A stretch of 64,000 bases of DNA. Source: Marisa cornuarietis. Taxonomy: Eukaryota > Mollusca > Gastropoda > Architaenioglossa > Ampullariidae. Under the pieces are notes generated by a model. That model saw only the letters and a program-made list of their open reading frames with translations. It had not been told where the DNA came from and ran no database searches. Of this stretch, positions 1 through 15,235 are shown piece after piece. The DNA lies in NCBI GenBank assembly GCA_004794655.1, contig SMMW01000619.1, forward strand, positions 2,960,001 through 3,024,000, given 5' to 3'. How positions within the stretch are numbered: the first letter of the stretch is position 1; every line of letters begins with the position of its first letter. A program made the translations under genes and the position numbers.

Positions 1-88
1 ACACCTGGAAAAATTTACACAAAATAGTTATCATGATGAAAATCGAATATTAACATCACATATCTTCAATTCAGAGAAGAAGATACAA

Positions 89-325
89 GACAATTGTCGT
101 GAAGGTTATTGAATTATTATAATTGAAGACAATTGTCGTGAAGACTATTGAATTATTAGAATTGAAGACAATTGTCGTGAAGACTATTGAATTATTATAA
201 TTGAAGACAATTGTCGTGAAGATTATTGAATTATTATAATTGAAGACAATTGTCGTGAAGACTATTGAATTATTAGAATTGAAGACAATTGTCGTGAACA
301 CTATTGAATTATTACAATTGAAGAT
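89..325. repeat. 39-bp minisatellite, 6 units
   Basis: Units start at 89, 128, 167, 206, 245 and 284. Each contains the perfect 10-bp palindrome GACAATTGTC and an A/T-rich near-palindrome. Because 39 is a multiple of three, frames stay open on both strands. The rest of 326-1472 is A/T-rich non-coding sequence with no recognised exon. Confidence 0.9.
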
Positions 326-1472
326 ATATATCAACCAGATCATCCAATATAACGACGAAGTATCATGGTCATATCATTCAACACAGCCCTCTTATTATTT
401 GGAAATTAATGTACCTTTAGAAGAGCTCTTCAGTCCCCGGGACCTCAAGTGAAGAAATCTGCACGAAAAAACCCGGTTTGAATTAATACTTCTCACAATA
501 AACTAATACTAACACCATGAAAGATATTCCTTACTTCTAGTAAGGTAATATTATCTCGCCAACTACAGCTGAAAAAAGCCTCAACAAATCTGCAAATTAT
601 TTATTGTTTGACCTGAAAGATGTGTAAATACTTTGATGATGCGTAAATAAATTGTTACCTGTGGTTTTGTCTGAAAGATTTCTTAAGAAATATTATGAAC
701 TGTGTAATGTTTCAGATCAACATAAACATCCAGTATTGATAAAGATCGTCTGTAAGGGGTGTCAGCAAATAATTTAAACAATGCTTTATTTTTCACCTGA
801 AAAAAGCGTCAACAAATGGTATCAACTGTTTACTATTTTTCATATGAATGATGAGCGAAGAAAAGTTTTCTCTTCTGAGAGGTGACTATGAATCACAATG
901 TAAAGAACATTCTTCCTTCTTACTTTGACTGTAGTCCACTCAGACAAATTATTGTAGTTTAAATAAATTTCTGTAATCTATTCAAATTATTGTAGTCGAT
1001 ACAAGCAAAATAATGTAGTTTAATTAAGCACATTTCTGTAGTCTAATCAAGCTAATTCTTTGCCAGCAGTTTTCTTACTTAGCTCTGTTATTAAGTGGGA
1101 ACAATTTAGTCTGTCATTCATGCCAACAGACAAACTTGATCATCCACAACTCTTTGCTTTCTCTTTGGCCAATCATACACACCAAACCAGCAACACAAAC
1201 GGCCTTGATGTAAAAAATAAACCCCTTCTTAACCGGGCAAATATCGTGGAAGGTTTGCTTCGGGATGTTGTGTCAAGGTCACTGGAAACAATGGTTTTCG
1301 GGCCAACGGACACAGCTTTGAAACTTTGGTCAACATATTGAATCCAGAACTGTTTCTTAGTACATTGCCAATATACAATGCCAATGCAGTATGTATTTGG
1401 GGCATTTCCTATTTTTTTAGCTTCTACGCTTTGCCCGGTCTAAGGTTGAGAAACGACAGCCTTGATACTTAC

Positions 1473-1560
1473 AGGAGAGTCCCTACGACAGCCGCTGCTA
1501 TGAGCACAGCTGCACCCATCACCGACCCCGCCACAGCTCCACGCAAGTCCACCCTTTCCT
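1473..1560 (-). CDS. Gene A exon 8: transmembrane helix
   Basis: The 88-nt exon lies between acceptor TTCCGCAG and donor CT|GTAAGT. It encodes ERVDLRGAVAGSVMGAAVL followed by an alanine/valine/leucine-rich run. Length, phase and sequence match the transmembrane exon of gene B. Confidence 0.82.
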
Positions 1561-4500
1561 CTGCGGAATACCAGTGTATTTGGACAATAGCAGCAGCAAG
1601 AATTCAAAATACACAAACGTGAATTAATTGTCGATCAAAGGTAAAATTCTCAGGTGATCTTTCGCTAGCAGTATACACCTGGGTACATACAGATACACGT
1701 TAACTACAGTGAATATAGTTCTTATCACACACTCACAAGGACATGTATGACACAGCAGCGTGCAAAGTCAAGAAGACCACCACTATAAACATGTTCATGA
1801 TCATACAAGAGCCATATCCATTCTACAGACGGCTATTAATGTCAGAGACACCTTCAAAAGAGAGGCCAAGAAACAGAGTTAAAAAAACAACGAAACGTGG
1901 TCACCGCTATGAAACGATGCAAGATGAAAAACTACTTCAGCAAACTCATAGAATGCAAGAAGAACACTAAACTGATCTGGAAAGCGATTAATCAATTAAC
2001 AAACAAGTCTAGACAAATCTGTCCCACAATTACAATACCCCCTAACGAACTGAACGCACATTTTGCAGGAATTGCCACTAGGGTAGTCTCACACGACAAG
2101 TCACAAGACAACAAACTAGACAGACTACAAAGCTTCTGTAACTCTAAACAAATTAATACCTCTCTTTGCATTCCCCAGATGAGTGTATTGGAAGTATATC
2201 AAGCACTTACCCAATTCAAAGATACTAACACCAGAGGGCCTGACAACATCGACAATAAAATTCTAAAGCTCTCAGCACCGGCCGTTGCTGAAACTCTTAC
2301 CTACCTGTATAACCTCTGTATTGATAAATCTTATTTTCCAACACACCTTAAACAAGCAAAAGTAATCCCTATACACAAATCAGGTGATACAGGTGACCCT
2401 TCAAACTATCGCCCAATCTCAATCATATCACCTCTCTCAAAACCCCTAGAAAAACACATCCACAAGCACCTACAAGAACACCTTATAAGGCATGAGCTTC
2501 TCCACCCGAACCAATCTGGCTTTAGGCCCCGTCACTCTTGCCACACAGCACTAACATCCATGGTGGAACAATGGCTAAATAACATTAACGACAATCATTT
2601 TTCTGCTGCCTTATTTGTTGACTTTGCCAAAGCCTTTGATGTTATAGATCACAATCTGCTCATCAGAAAACTTGAGTTATACAAACTAAGTACCGGGTGC
2701 ACCAAACTCCTTACCTCCTTTCTCGACAATCGAACTCAGAGAGTCGCTGTAAACAACCAAATGTCTGATCCTCTTGAAGTTAAATTTGGTGTCCCTCAAG
2801 GCTCAGTACTAGGACCTCTTCTTTTCTCTATATACATCAAGTGATCTTCCTCTCCACCTATCCCATTCATGTGACATGTTTGCAGACGACACCACAATAC
2901 ACGCACACCACCAACAGATTGAGCCACTTGCTTCCCTCATACAGCTGAGCGCTGACGAGCTTCAGACTTGGACGGAATCAAACCACATGTCACTCAACCC
3001 CCAGAAAACTGAAGTCATGCTCCTCACAACAAGACAAAAAGGCAAAACCTAGTCACCCCATTCCCAAGTATCCATATTGGCAGTCAAGCAATAACGGAAG
3101 TTCAGTCCCACAAACTCATAGGGGTTACCATCGACAACAACTTATCGTGGTCCCAACACATCTCTGCTACAAGCAAAAACATTTCCAAGAAAGTCTACCA
3201 GCTGTCAAGAATTAAGCATTTCCTAGACCCACACACAAGAAAACTCTTCTATACAACCCACATTCAGTCAATCATTGAATACGCCTCCACCCTCTGGGAC
3301 TCCGCTAGTGGAGTTTCCATGAAACCTCTAGCAAGTGTCCAGAGGCGAGCAATAAAAGCCGTTCTACTCAAACCGACAATACAGCCGAATGACTTCACCT
3401 CTCTGGGTGTCCTTCCCCTAACAAAAAGACTTAAATTTAATAAATGTATATTCATGCACAAAATACTGACCAGTAAACTGTCCCCCAGACTCGCTTTGTT
3501 GTTTTCTTCCAATTATACTCGGACTTCCCCAAAACTAAATACTCCAATCTCTAGAATAGACCTCTATAAATCTAGTCTCAAATATTCAGGGAGCGTGTTG
3601 TAGAACAGCCTCCCTCTCCATCTCAAGCAGATAAACTCCCTGAACTGCTTTAGACGCCATCTTCTCAAACATTTACAAGAAAATTAGATGAGGCCTCTAG
3701 AAACACCTCTCAATTCCAGGATCCCTGTAAATATCTGCTTTTTTGTTGTTGCTGTTGTTTCTTGCTTGTACTTTTTTTTTCTTAACAATCACCTTGTACA
3801 TACTCACCTTCCACTCTTATTTGGTGTTATCTCATGTTATTACCAATTGTTTTTGCATTCTTTTAATTATTTGTTTATTCTTTCCCCGTACGGGGCGAGG
3901 GCTAAATGAAAAAAAGCACCTCTTCGCTTATTTACCTCTCGTTAATAAAGAATTGTCATTGTCATTGTCATTGTCAGTATGTAGTATAAACAGTAGTGAG
4001 GACAAGCAAGAGCCTTGTAGGAGACCTGTACAAGTGACAACATCATCCGAGAGAAGAACGCAAATGGAAACTCTTTTTGCTGCCTGTTTGCTAAAAGTCC
4101 AGGATCCAGAGAGTTAGTTGGTGGGACAGATGGAATTAGACTCTCTGTTGAAACTAGACTCTCTGTTATCAAGTGAGGTTGCACAGAAAGCAGAAAAGAA
4201 ACCAACAAGAGAAGCCTGGCATGAGCTCCAGGTAACAGCTGTCATAACCTCGATGCTCACAATTTTTTCAAGTGTTTTCACGATAAGCGATGTAAGAGCT
4301 ATAGTTGTCTGAAGTCGTTGGGTTCACTGGACCTAATGGGTTTTTGAACAGGCACAATGTGCAAACTTTTCCAAATATCGAGAATATGGCCAGGATCTAC
4401 AAAAAGCAGGAATAAATGATGTAAAACTGCGCCAAGTTGTTCGGCAACAAAGAAGGTAGTCGAAGACGGGAAGAGTACAAGAAGGAACCCACGACAGTTG

Positions 4501-7500
4501 GACATAATGGACCCTCGCCATCTTGACAACCAGTTGACACGAAGGCCAGGAACAAGTACAAGAGGACAAACAAGCCGACTGCCTAACATTTGCAAGTCGA
4601 GGCTGGCAGTAGAGACCCCATAACATAATACCAACTGAGCAGAGAAGATGATTTGAGAAAATACACGCAGGAAACAAACGCTGGCCGTACAGAGATCCTC
4701 CTGGCTGCTGATTATTTTTCTCTCAACATCTCAGTGAAGGCAGCGAGAGGTCGGCGACCCTCACCTTCCACACTAACGAAACCTTGGTTGAGATCAACCC
4801 CTTTTTATTTTTGAATGTATATTTAATGTCATACTTGAGGTATCATGTCATGTAATAGTAACATGGCAGATAAATAATTTTCTGAAAATGATTAATAAAG
4901 ATGTTTTGTATTTGTATTGTATTTTGTATTTGACACGGCAATAAACTGAACAAAATCACAAAAACTATTGATGTCAGGCAAAGTCGTGTGTGTGTGTGTG
5001 TGTGTGTTAGAAAGTGGTTATAGTTACAGCAGGGTAAAAGAGTAACAGGAATGTGCTTCGGGTTATGATGTGCCTAAAAGTTATTCAGGAAACAAAAACC
5101 TGTTTTTATCCTTTCGGTTGAAGGAAGTCTTCCGGTTTTTTTTTTTTGCTCTGCTGTCTTAACTTCCGTCTACAATCTTTCCTACAATTATGTTCAGATA
5201 ACTCAAAATCGCATGTGTTCTCTGCTCCATACAAAGCAACCCTTATCTCCTCTACCTGTCAGCATGTCTTTCAGTTTCTGTCTTTCTTGTTGTCTGCCTC
5301 TCTGCCTACTCATCTGTCACAAAATTAGTTTATTAAAAATCAATTTCAACGAGACCGAAAAGAAACGGAAAACGAAAAAGGTGAGGGATGGGGAGTTATT
5401 TGCGAAGAAGTGCGGGGGTTGTTTTGGATGACCGCGTTTTCTGTGATGTAGGGGAGGCAATGAGAAGTTCCACTAACATAAATGGCGAGGGTACGAGTTA
5501 CGTTCTCCTGCTTTGTGTATCTCGGGTAGTCTCCCCTTGACCGTGGCGGCAACTTCATTGCTGTGTTGACTGCTGACCACACTTGCCAGACCAGGGAAAT
5601 CTATTCGCTTCAAATCTGGAGGTGTTTGATTCAGTTTAATTTAGAGTCAGTGATGCTCTGAATATTTTTGTTGTAATTTTGCTTCTTCTTGAGTCTATAA
5701 GCGATTTTAAAATTTTCGTAAGTTGCATATATAGATAACTGTTACTTTCGTTTGATGCAACCAGCTACAATGTAAATTATTGAGTAATATTAAGGAAAGT
5801 TCGTTAATCAATTTTTGTTGAATAATTTTGGATATCATATTTTTTTATTCAGATTTTTAAATGTTTTTATTTGATCCGAAAGCCAGTGTAGAATACGCGG
5901 GTGAGAATGTCTATCTTCCTTTCTGTCTGTCAAAAACGTTATAATGACGATGACGCCTTCATGTCATCATTCATCACTTTCCTTTGTGAATTTTATTTAG
6001 TTTTAAACAACAGTACTCACTGCCTTACAAAAAACTTTATACAGTACTCACTGTCACACAAAACACCTTCGAATCCATCATTGCAACCAGCTTCGCAAAG
6101 ACCGTTGTCATGGCGACAGTTGGTATTACTGCGGCAGTTCCCACAGAAGTTGGAACAATTTGGGCCGTAGGAACCTCCTGCACACTCTGATACAGAAATA
6201 TTTCCACAAAATAATTAGGATGTTCACAAAGTAATCAAGATGCTCACAAAGTAGTCAGGATGTTCACAAAGTAATCAAGATGACCAAAGAGAAATCAAGA
6301 TGTCCACAAAGTACTCAGGATGTTCACAGAGCAGACGATCGCTAACTACTAACGATAAAGAGTTTTTTAAATTCACTTTTACTTCTTCTCATCGCTCAGT
6401 CTCTCAGTCAGTTAGTCAGTCCACCTTCGTGGTAATCAGACTGTTTACCGGTCTCTCTTTTTTTCTTTTTCTCTTTTTCCCCCTCTCTCTATCTCTCTTT
6501 CCTTTTTCTTCTCTTCTGTCCTAAGTGACCACCTCCATGTATCTAAGGACTAGAGATTTGACTGATGTCTGGGTACATTTAATAATTTCTACCAAAAAAA
6601 ACCAGCTGAAGGTTTGTACAAATATAATTTGCAGTTTGTATGAACATGATTTTCTTCACCATCAGTCGTCTTTCAAATTATTTTAAGACATGAGTTCTGT
6701 CACTGCTAAAAAACCTCAGGGTTAGCACCAGAAAACTTTATAAAACAACAAAAAAGCACTGAGACTCACTGTGAGAGCACGAGGCTCCTGTCCAGCCATC
6801 CAGACACGAGGCCAGCGGACATTCTCCTGTTGTACGGTTACACTGTCCCTCCTCCCCACACTGACCACACCGCTGACCACAAGATGGCCCCCACTGACCC
6901 GCCATACAGTCTGCGCTCACAGGCAGTCGTACAAGTAACACAAACAACAAGGATACAGTAAAGAGCTACAACAAAGGGGGGAAAGAATGAGTTAGCCCCT
7001 CGAAATAATGAGTTAAACAGTAGAAATAACGAGTTAACATCTGGAACATGAGTTGTCAATGGTAACAATAATGAGGCAACAACTGGAACAATGCTATTCT
7101 TAAAAGAAATACTGAGTTAACAAGAGGAAAAATGTGTCAGCAAGGTAACAATAATAAAAAAGAATTTAACAGTAAATAAGCTGGTAATAAATTAAAAAAA
7201 TTAGAAATAACGAATTAAACAACAGAGGACATAACGATTTCAAAAAACAGAGGGGAGACAAAAAATAAAAAAACAACTAGAAATGATGAACTAGAAGAGA
7301 CTAAAATAAAAAAATTTAAAGAAACAAAATAAACAAAGTAAATATTACAATAATGTCAACTATTAGGGCAAAACAAAATATAAAATGTCAAACTAGAAAA
7401 AGTAAGTAAAAATATTGAAAATCTGAGGACATTACAATGTGTTAGAATTAAAACAAAGTTTTAAAGAACGAAAAGAATTGACATGAAGATTACTTATATT

Positions 7501-10500
7501 CGTTCACTCCTGGAAGAATATGGTGATTTAGACAAAGTACACAAAGACCAGTGAACTCACTTAAATAGTTCGTTTCCGAATGATTGCACACAAACGAAAT
7601 AAATAAGGGGTTGGACACCTGTCGAGCTATATCAACTATAATATGACCTGCTTTCAACTTTATGATCGAGTTAAGCTCGTTTTAAAATAATAATTCTCAA
7701 AATATGAGTACATAATGATCCTTAATTTTAAAGATATAAGCCTTCAAACATCGGCATTCTCACCTGCAACTAGGAAGGCGGGAAAACATTACTCTCCTAT
7801 ACTGAAGAGTTCTCTCACGTGATCGAAGTATTTGTAACAGCGAATTTGCATGTCTTCGAGTAAAATAAAGAAACATCACTCAGGTTGTCGTGTTCAAGAA
7901 GCGATTTTTTTTGCCCCAAAAATGAAACAGCTGAATTTGGAATACAGCCCTACAGATTGGAACTTTATTTAGAAGCTTTGAATGAAGTTAAAAAATAATT
8001 AAATGGTCCAAACTGAATTCATTCACCAGACAGGTAAGTCTGTCAAATCAAAATTTAATCGGAAACAATAGTTACAACTGACTGCTGATAAGGATTTTTT
8101 TACAAATAAAAATATAATGATAGTTCGAAACATATAATTTATCGACGTAAAAACTTATTTCTTCCTCATTTAGCTGCATGCAAAATTTTCTATTTACTTA
8201 CTGATACTCGATCGCACGTGTTCCCGTTTAAGCCCCTTGTAATATGTTTATCATCCTCAATTCTTTTGTTTTTCCTTGTTTAGCTGTTTCGATCACGCTC
8301 ATCAAAGGTGCCCTCACACTGTCAGTTGTTGTTAGCATTACGGTAAAGATACAACTGATGATGTGTTTGTGACTGTCACACCATGTTACTTGTAGACCAG
8401 ACGGTGTAGAAACTGTCGATGTTGTATATCTGGTGCTTGATCTACCAGCAGTCGTAGTTGGTGTTAACATCTCGTGCTGTTGTATAGTAAGCACTGCTGT
8501 AGGAATAACATTTCTTCGGTTTACTGAAAGTCCAAGACTTACTTGTACTTGTAAGTGACTGGATAACAATCCATTTTGAAATGTTTTGAGCAAATTAGTG
8601 AGTGCGGTGAGGGGACAAAGTTCACATGGCACGTTTGAATAAAGCAGAGACCTGTATATACACATACATACAAATACATACACATATATACACGTATATA
8701 AACAAATATTATATACACATACATACACATCTATTATATACACATATATACACATACTATATACACATCTCTGAACAAAATGAATCCACTACCATTTGCT
8801 GCCATTATCTGTAGGATTTCCTTCACGAGTACAAACTAACTTCCTCTGAGTGTCGAGGAGAACATTCAGCAACAGCACAATGTGTCTTGGTCAGTTTTCT
8901 TTTACCGAGGATTGCATCTTTTCTCTTCGACTTAAGCTCAGGCAGACGCGCTATTTTTAGAAATACGTCCGTTTCTTCACTTCCTGTTTTCTCGACAAAT
9001 CCAGGTGTGCTGAATAAAGAAAAATATTAATATAAACATTTTCATGCCTCGTTGTCATAAAAGACCACCGGAACATGGTTTTGTGATACTTTGTGCTCTG
9101 ATTCCAGATATTTTTGCTCAGCAATCGAGTTGGCCTTTAAACACCATGACATGTGGCCGAGATAGAGGTCACACAGGTGCACAGACTGTATTACAGACAA
9201 GACCATGTAGCCTTATGACCCACCTTTACACAAGGGAAGCTGGTAGTTGTCAAGGCACTGGGTACAACTTCCATTGGCCTTATTACAGATTTCTCCTTTT
9301 TGACACTGACCACACGTGTTGGAACAACTGTTACCATAGAATCCATCGGAGCACCCTGCAAAACATAAATGCTCCACACATACATAAACATCTAAGATGA
9401 TACAGTCTGTCCACACATTTAAGATGACAGATATCTTCTAAGTTAATGTAACAGACGACATACACTCATCTTCATGGAAAATCGTATTCATATCTCTTAA
9501 TGTAAACTGTTACACGTATTTCTGAATGTAAAATACATTACACATGGCTGAATATATCACACATAAACGTACACGTCTGGTAATCTAATATATAAAACAT
9601 GTATGTCTTTTAAATAGTATTTCGCGTACTTTATATATAACATACAACATATAGCATACTATGTATAGCATACAATATTTAACATTCAATATAATCATGC
9701 TATATAGTAGAAATATTTCTTGTCGCTCAACAAATTATGAACAGTTTCTAGTTTTCTATAATTAGCCACAGTGTTTGTGTTTCTCACACAATAAGCAAGA
9801 AATGTGTCTAGTAATTTCCTGTCCATGACTGGGTCAGAAGTAGAGTATCACTAATGTCTGTTTAAGGAAAGTTACAAATCACAACAAAAGGTTTGGCCTC
9901 CACCTTCTACCTTGTGTCCACTCGATAAGAAAAACAAATCCCCTGATAGTTCACTTTTACTTCAACTACACGGTTCAACTTTCCCTTTAACTAGTCTTAA
10001 CTGTTACCTGAGCTCCTGTGACCTAGTCTACACTAAATGGTACAAAAATACAATTATAAATATTGCTACTTTTCTTTGCTTTGTTTTCATAATCTTTTTT
10101 CCTCCTATCTTCGCGAAGCAGAATTTCCTGACTCTGATGGAGTTTGACCTCATACGGGGTAGGGTCACGTGATATCAGTGCTGGCTCAAAGCACCACGTA
10201 TCCAGACAGCAGCGGAGAGCGTTTAGTAAATTTGGCTCACAACCTAGAGGACTACATTATCGCCCCTGACCTCAAGCCTATTGCAAGAGTTCTATGCCCT
10301 TGTCCCACATGTTATTTTGTAATCACCCGGAAAATACGAGAGATATTCTTGCCAGGAGGAAAACTGTGTACCCGGCCTCCCCCTACCCCACCCATCAACC
10401 CCCAACACACATTAAGTTGGGAAGAGACTGGACATGGACGTATGTACGTATGGGGCCTTATCTCCACAGACCCGTATCTCCACAGTCATATCTCCGCAGA

Positions 10501-13364
10501 ACAATATAAATATTATAGCCGCATACAAAACAATTTTCTAGACAATCAAATATTTGACAGTATATTTCCAGACAAGAGGTCCCTAGGTCCCTATATGTTG
10601 ACGAAAACAAGACTTGTCTCGCTCACATCGTACAACTACGAGACTGTCCTAAATATTGGTGTGACGAGCTTAAAGGTCGCCGATTAATAAACACACCCCG
10701 GAGAAGAGCAAGAAGACTGGACTGGTGTCCACAACATGGCGAGACAACCTTAGTGATGAGTATAGCAAAGTTGTGCAGTCCGTCTGTTGTGTGGTACGAG
10801 AGAAGTAAAAGATCGAAAACAAAATAGCTTAGTCTCGTCATGTCGAAACTGATTCGTACATCCGCATTCAAGTGTTGTGTTGACTTGATTCAAAAAGCAG
10901 TAGCTCCAAACTCCAATCTCCAAATTGTAGGATCGTTCTGTCTCTTCTTGACACCATGATTCATGTGAAGGACGGTGAGGTTGATAAGCTGAGCTCCACT
11001 CACATGGAGAGACGGCAAGCGATTGTGCAAACATCAACTTAACGGTCGTCTACTTGTCTGCCAAACGACAACTGGCAGTGAGGTCATCAGAGATAGTGAA
11101 AGGTCACAAATGTACACAAGCTGACTTACAGACAAGAACATGCAACTACAGGACCTACCTTCACACAAGGAAAGTTGGTTGTTTTCACGGCACTGAGTAC
11201 AACTTCAGGTGACCAAAGTACACAACCCACACATTTCAGTCACCATAGAGAGTAAATCACATGTAGAAGCAGGTACATATGGATGCTCACTCGTATACTT
11301 GCACTGTACACGACCCACACTATGCATGGCCTTCACTATACACAACCATGACTATACAAGACTATCACTATACATGACAATCACAGACTTCGACAAGAAA
11401 CATTTTACTATGATTAGTCCTGACACGAGCGTTGAGGTAGACTACTGCTTCACTCATGCTGTAGGGGACAACATCCACCAGGACATCACAGATGCTGATG
11501 GGACAACATACACCAGGACATCACAGATGCTGATGGGACAACATACACCAGGACATCACAGATGGTGATGGGAAAAAATGCACCAGGACATCACAGATGG
11601 TGATGGGACAACAAACACCAGGACATCACAGATGCTGATGGGACAACATACACCAGGACATCACAGATGGTGAAGGCGACAGAAAATACACCAGGACATC
11701 ACAGATGGTGATGGGACAACAAACACCAGGACATCACAGATGGTAAAGGGACAACATGCCCCAGGACATCACATATGGTGATGGGACAACATACACCAGG
11801 ACATCACAGATGGTAATGGGACAACATACACCAGGACATCACAGATGGTGATGGGACAACATACACCAGGACATCACAGATGGTGATGGGACAACATGCC
11901 CCAGGACATCACAGATGGTGATGGGACAACATACACCAGGACATCACAGATGTTGATGTGACAACATACACCAGGACATCACAGATGGTGATGAGACAAC
12001 ATGCCCCAGGACATCACAGATGGTAAAGGGACCTACCTGTACAGAAGGGCGTCTTGTAGTTTCCACGGCACTGGGTACAATATCCATTTGTCTTATTACA
12101 GACTTCTCCTTCTTTACACAGACCACACTTGCTCGAGCAATTGGTACCATAATATCCATCAAGGCAAACTGCAAAACACCAGCTCTGTTTATACATTTTG
12201 TGGAAGATTACAGACTTCTTTTTAGATAATGTAACAGTCATCATACACTCATTTCCAGGAAAAGTACATCATGTCTCATCGTAAAATAATCGACACGTGT
12301 CTCAATGTCAAAAGCATTCTACGTGTTTCAGTGTCACATCAATACACACAGATGTTTATATAATATATAACAACTCATTGTTTTATAATATATACAGTTA
12401 TATTGATGACTGTATCGCTCTACACACCATATATAAAATATACAAGTTACTGTGTTGTTCACATTATATACAAGTAGACTGAATGATCTTTTTCTGCACT
12501 TGTCTGTGTCATAAGCAGAGCTTTAGTAGTGTCTGGTATTTTATTGAATATTGTTGTCTAGAGGACGGATGTGATGCAGGACCCAAGAGTGACGAAAAAT
12601 CAAGAAAAATAATAATCAGTTGTGTGTGAGAGAAAACAGAATAGCAGAGAGGAAGAATACAAATGTCGATGTGAAGGACAGGCACACAAGGCGGGAGGGT
12701 GGGTGATAAGGAAAGGGAAGGGGTACCAGTCAGGCAGGTAGAGCAACACATGTATCAATTGGTGAAAAGATCATTTTTACTTCCTAGTCGGGGAATGAAT
12801 TGACTAACTGCATGAAAGCTTTCCACTGAGGACGACATCCAGACAGCAACGACTATGACAAGTGCAAACGATGATGACTACTAGTCAAGTATAGATACAC
12901 AGATGATGATGGCTACTAGTCAAGTATAGATGATAGCACACACAGATGATGATGATGATGACTACCAGTCAAGTATCGATGATAAAACACACAGATGATG
13001 ATGATGATGATGACGATGACTACTAGTCAAGTATAGATGATAACACACACAAATGATGACGACGATGATGATGATGATGATGATGACTAGTCAAGTATAG
13101 ATGATAACACACACAGATGATGATGACGATGATTACTAGTCAAGTATAGATGATAACACACACAGATGATGATGACTACTAGTCAAGTATAGATGATAAC
13201 ACACACACACAGATGATGACTACTAGTCAAGTATAGATGATAACAGACACAGATGATTATGACTACTAGTGAAATATAGATGATGACACACAAGCAACGG
13301 TGACCTACTATTGAAGTATAGACGGTTGCACACAAATGATTATGACTACAAGTGACAAAGACTA

Positions 13365-13407
<43 letters not shown>

Positions 13408-15137
13408 ATGAAAACCTACCAGTGAAGAATAGATATTTACACACTCATGATGATTACTAGTGAAGTACAATGACACACACAGGATGATGACTAGTAAAGT
13501 ATAGCTAATGACACTCATAGATGGTGATTACTACTAGTGAAGTACAATCACACAGATGATGATAACTACTAGCAAAGTATAGAAGATCACAAACACAGAT
13601 GATGATGACTATCAGTGAAGTATAGATGATGACACACACAAATGATGGTGACCTGCTAGTGAAGGAAAAACGATGACACACCCAGATATTGATGACAACA
13701 TACACCAGGACATGACAGATGGTGATAAGATAACATACACCAGGACATGACAGATGGTGATGGGATAACATACACCAGGACATGACAGATGGTGATGGGA
13801 CAACACACACCAGGACATGACAGATGGTGATGGGACAACATACACCAGGACATCACAGATGGTGAAGAGACAACATACACCAGGACATCACAGATGGTGA
13901 TGGGACAACATACACCAGGACATCACATATGGTGAAGGGACAACATACACCAGGACATCACAGATGGTGATGGGACAACATACACCAGGACATCACAGAT
14001 GGTGATGGGACAACATACACCAGGACATCACAGATGGTGAAGAGACAACATACACCAGGACATCAGAGATGGTGAAGGGACAACATACACCAGGACATCA
14101 CAGATGGTGAAGAGACAACATACACCAGGACATCAGAGATGGTGAAGGGACAACATACACCAGGACATCACAGATGATGATGGGACAACATACACCAGGA
14201 CATGACAGATGGTGATGGGACAACATACACCAGGACATCAGACGGTGATGGGACAACACACACCAGGACATCACAGATGGTGAAGGTGACAACATACACC
14301 AGGACATCACAGATGGTGAAGGTGACAACATACACCAGGACATCACAGATGGTGATGATACAACATACACCAGGACATCACAGATGGTGGTGGGACAACA
14401 TACACCAGGACATCACAGATGGTGAAGGGACAACATACACCAGGACATCACAGATGGTGAAGAGACAACATACACCAGGAGATCACAGATCGTGATGGGA
14501 CCTACCTGTACACAAGGGAAAGCTGTAGTTACCACGACACTGGGTACAACTTCCAGTGACCTTGTTACACACGTCACCTTCTTTACACAGACCACACGTG
14601 CTCGAACAGGAGCTACCGTAGTGTCCATTAGAGCACACTGTCAAAAGAAAATGGTTTATACAGACATAGTATCTACGATTATTCAGGTCTTTAAATGGAC
14701 GATACACGAAGAAAATCGTCTGGATGATTACAGATTACTCTGAAAGTAATATACAACATATATACAACATGATGTCTCTTGATGTGCCTGCTGTACTACA
14801 AAGATGGAATGTCTCGTGTCTACACGAGAACGTTTTTTGTAAACATCTATGACAAAGATTGGTTTATTTACACGATCCTCGGTCACACACTATTATGGAT
14901 AGCATCGTATTTTGGTTTGAACAATCAACCAGTAGAGATGCATACATTATACATCACAGATTGCTTCTGTTCTGTTTGCGCAGCTACATGTCTGGTCACT
15001 CCTCGTGTTTCCATTTATTCACTTTTATCTTCTCTTCTACTATCACACAGGCCTGCTTTGTGTGTTTTCTGTCATTCTAACTTTCTTGATGCGAAACTCA
15101 GAGAAGAGAAGACTAACAGCCAGACTGCTTGTTATGA

Positions 15138-15235
<98 letters not shown>

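Noticed and set aside
10169..10687. 172-codon plus-strand frame in a gene A intron
   Set aside because: No recognisable domain. Its end overlaps the 217-bp dispersed repeat in a different frame and composition is like the intron.
11465..14495. CRISPR-like array of regular direct repeats
   Set aside because: There are no unique spacers: the whole 35-bp unit repeats. The surrounding genes are spliced animal genes.
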